This document shows positions 61,861 through 64,000 of a stretch of 64,000 nucleotides of DNA, in pieces (position 1 is the first letter of the stretch; each line of letters opens with the position of its first letter). The position numbers were made by a program, and so were the translations under genes. A model generated the notes under the pieces. That model did not search any database. It was not told the DNA's origin and was given only the letters and a program-made list of their open reading frames with translations. This stretch comes from Certhia americana (lineage: Eukaryota > Chordata > Aves > Passeriformes > Certhiidae), in the NCBI GenBank assembly GCA_018697195.1, contig CM031858.1, forward strand, positions 104,753,406 to 104,817,405, read 5' to 3'.

Positions 61861-64000
61861 CACTGTTTGTCCCTATTGATCAACTATTCTGGAGAGAACA
61901 AACTGATTCAAAAAATTTTTATAGTCCCCTACATGAAAACCTCTTCTGAATGGAGCAGACTAGCAGGTTCAAAGTGTTATGTTCTTCTAGAGCCTTTAAG
62001 CTTGTTTCATTTTTGTTAATAGAATCTGCAAAGATTAATTTACACTGGGTATTGATGATCTCCATCAGGTCATTTTTGATTTTGGTTCTTCCTCTGTTCT
62101 CTGTCCTCAGTGGAATTAGACCAGGTTATGTTGGTTGAAGATCACGTCCTTGTAGTTTGACAGGATTTTGGATGTGAATCCTGACTAACTGGTGCTTTAA
62201 AATCAATGACTAAGTTAAAATAAATCCCAAGACTAGTGATGGTGTGACAATTAAAGCCAAATGAACTCCATTTTCCTCTGCTGGTGATTTAGAAGGTTCT
62301 GGGTGAGGCTGTGCTCTACTTATGTACTAACACAAACTCTGCCACTCTTGTTTTACTCTGGAAATGTTATAATTTTCCCATTAACTGTAACTTTCTTTAT
62401 TCTATTCATATTCTTTATTACCTATGAACTCATCTTTAACCTTTCCTCAAATCAGTTCCTGGCACTTGCATCTGCTTTTACCAGGCTTCAGTGAATGCAG
62501 TGGGCACTGGCCTTTGCTCTGACACTTGAAGAGCCTGGATGGGATGGGACATTTGAAGAAACCCACATTCAATCTGAATATGGTCTCCCCATCTGAGGAG
62601 CTTCTCTCTGGGGCTGGTTCAGAGTGAAGAGCACTGTGACAGGTGCCATGCTGTGATAGGTAGTCAAAACTTATCAGGATTAGACCATGAATAACCTGGA
62701 GTTGCAGCTGGCCCTGTTCTCAGCAGAAGGTTACTATAGGTGCTAACAGATATCATTACAGCTGCTCTCTTCTTCACTCTACATCTTCCACTCCCCCTTT
62801 GTCTTGCTCCTCATCTTACTCTCTATTTATTTCTTCACAATGGAAACAAACCTCTGTATTTTCCCTCAATCAACTAATGCTCAGAACTGCCACTTATTAA
62901 AGTCAACAGTCAAAGGTGTTGAATAACTACAGAAGACTGGACCCTGCTTACTTCTGAGTTTTAATTCACTGGCAAAAGACAGCTGAAGTTTGAAGTTTTT
63001 TATTTTTCAAAGTCACACTTGTGACTTTGCACTTCACGTTTATGAGAAAGCAGCGTTTTGGTACTGATGTGTAATTGGGAAAGGACAACCGGTATAATTA
63101 AACCGTGAAAAGAACATAAAAACACAGCCAAAGGACATTATTTATAGGTCACCCCTCATTTGTAAAAAAAGGTTAGTTTCAAGCAGAGATGTACAAAGAC
63201 AAAATCCAATCATCCTACTAATAAATCTTTGCCCTAAAAGCTTTCCATCTGATATTTGTGCATCCGCATTTCAACCTTTAGGTCTGAAATACACTTTTTT
63301 TTTTCCTGGTCAGCTTGTTAGCTTGAGTTCTGAACAATTTACTTGATGCATCTAAATCCTTTTTTCTGAGACATTTTTGGTGTTTGCTCTCAGTGGCTAG
63401 ATTGTTTTGTATAGGAAAATATTGGAATTTGTATAGATTTCAGCAAACATATTCAACACACATCTAGCAAACTCTGTGAATATTTCTCACACAGGTTAGA
63501 TATAGTTTTCCACTAAAGAATATATAGCAGGTGACTTTATTACATCAGTTCTTGATTTAATAACACCTAGACTCATTTTTAAAAAATAAGATCAATAATT
63601 TCTTGGGAAGTTCTACTGCCTCAGGTAAATTCATTAGATAGTCCTAAACAGGGTTTCATTTCTCAAAAGCCTCAAATTTAATTTTCTTTAATACTCTAAT
63701 AAAAGGAAATATATATTCCAAAGCAGTTTTGTAATAGACTAACTATTATAAATACAATTTAACAGGAAAATTCATCCTAACCAGTCTGGTGATTATTTTA
63801 AGGCGTTCTAAAAAAATCTATTTTACGTAAATACCAAGGAAAGCTGAGTAGTGCTTGTAGGTGTAGAGAGGTTATTCCCTTTGACAAATGGTGATATAAT
63901 CTGAGGGTTCCTCTCTCTTAATTTTAAAGATGGTAGCTGTGCATTTTGGATACTAAGTAATACATGTATTTAATAGACAATTCACGAAAATAAAGTCCTG
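61861..64000. other. Non-coding unique DNA
   Basis: AT-rich sequence without recognised gene, RNA or mobile element. Frames are at most about 63 codons. Confidence 0.6.

Overview
This is a nuclear vertebrate window, almost certainly from a bird and probably a passerine. Nine to ten fragments read as CR1 non-LTR retrotransposons, with the CR1 3' tail (tcatagaatcacagaat-type) seen on both strands. Five long terminal repeats (LTRs) or LTR-like blocks are of the kind common in songbird genomes, and a decayed ERVL-type (class III) endogenous retrovirus body lies near the right end. I see no mammalian Alu, B1 or L1 sequence and no bacterial gene organisation. Base composition is AT-rich, roughly 38-40% GC by eye, with poly(A) and AT-rich simple repeats. 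The species assignment is inference; the repeat identifications come from pattern recognition, not a database search.

No host protein-coding exon, tRNA or rRNA gene could be supported. The open frames are short (most below 110 codons) and give no recognisable family. The window is best read as intergenic sequence or the interior of a very long intron.

Layout. 1-8.2 kb: CR1 tails at 0.3 and 8.0 kb, a 50-bp tandem duplication at 4.4 kb and a palindrome at 8.2 kb. 8.2-29 kb: mostly unique non-coding DNA, with a (CA)n tract, one clean solo LTR at 14.34-14.90 kb (matching terminal inverted repeats and a near-perfect 6-bp target duplication), AT-rich tracts, a 31-A run and a small GC-rich block at 27.9-28.05 kb. 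29.4-35 kb: repeat cluster with CR1 (+), LTR (-), CR1 (+) and LTR (-). 35-42.6 kb: unique, AT-rich. 42.6-46.7 kb: two different CR1 ORF2 relics on the minus strand, a CR1 tail, and the longest open frame in the window (190 codons, unidentified). 50-52.1 kb: CR1, a perfect 20-bp inverted repeat and another LTR with an internal hairpin. 58.4-61.9 kb: degenerate ERVL-type provirus on the minus strand, in the order LTR-like block, gag remnant, RT thumb/connection, RNase H, integrase. It is interrupted between RNase H and integrase by a GC-rich, LTR-like block of another family. The rest, to 64 kb, is unique AT-rich DNA.

I found no convincing undescribed functional system. The items most worth a second look are the perfect inverted repeat at 50.72 kb, the unassigned 190-codon frame at 46.1-46.7 kb, and the rearranged ERVL-type locus with its nested GC-rich LTR.
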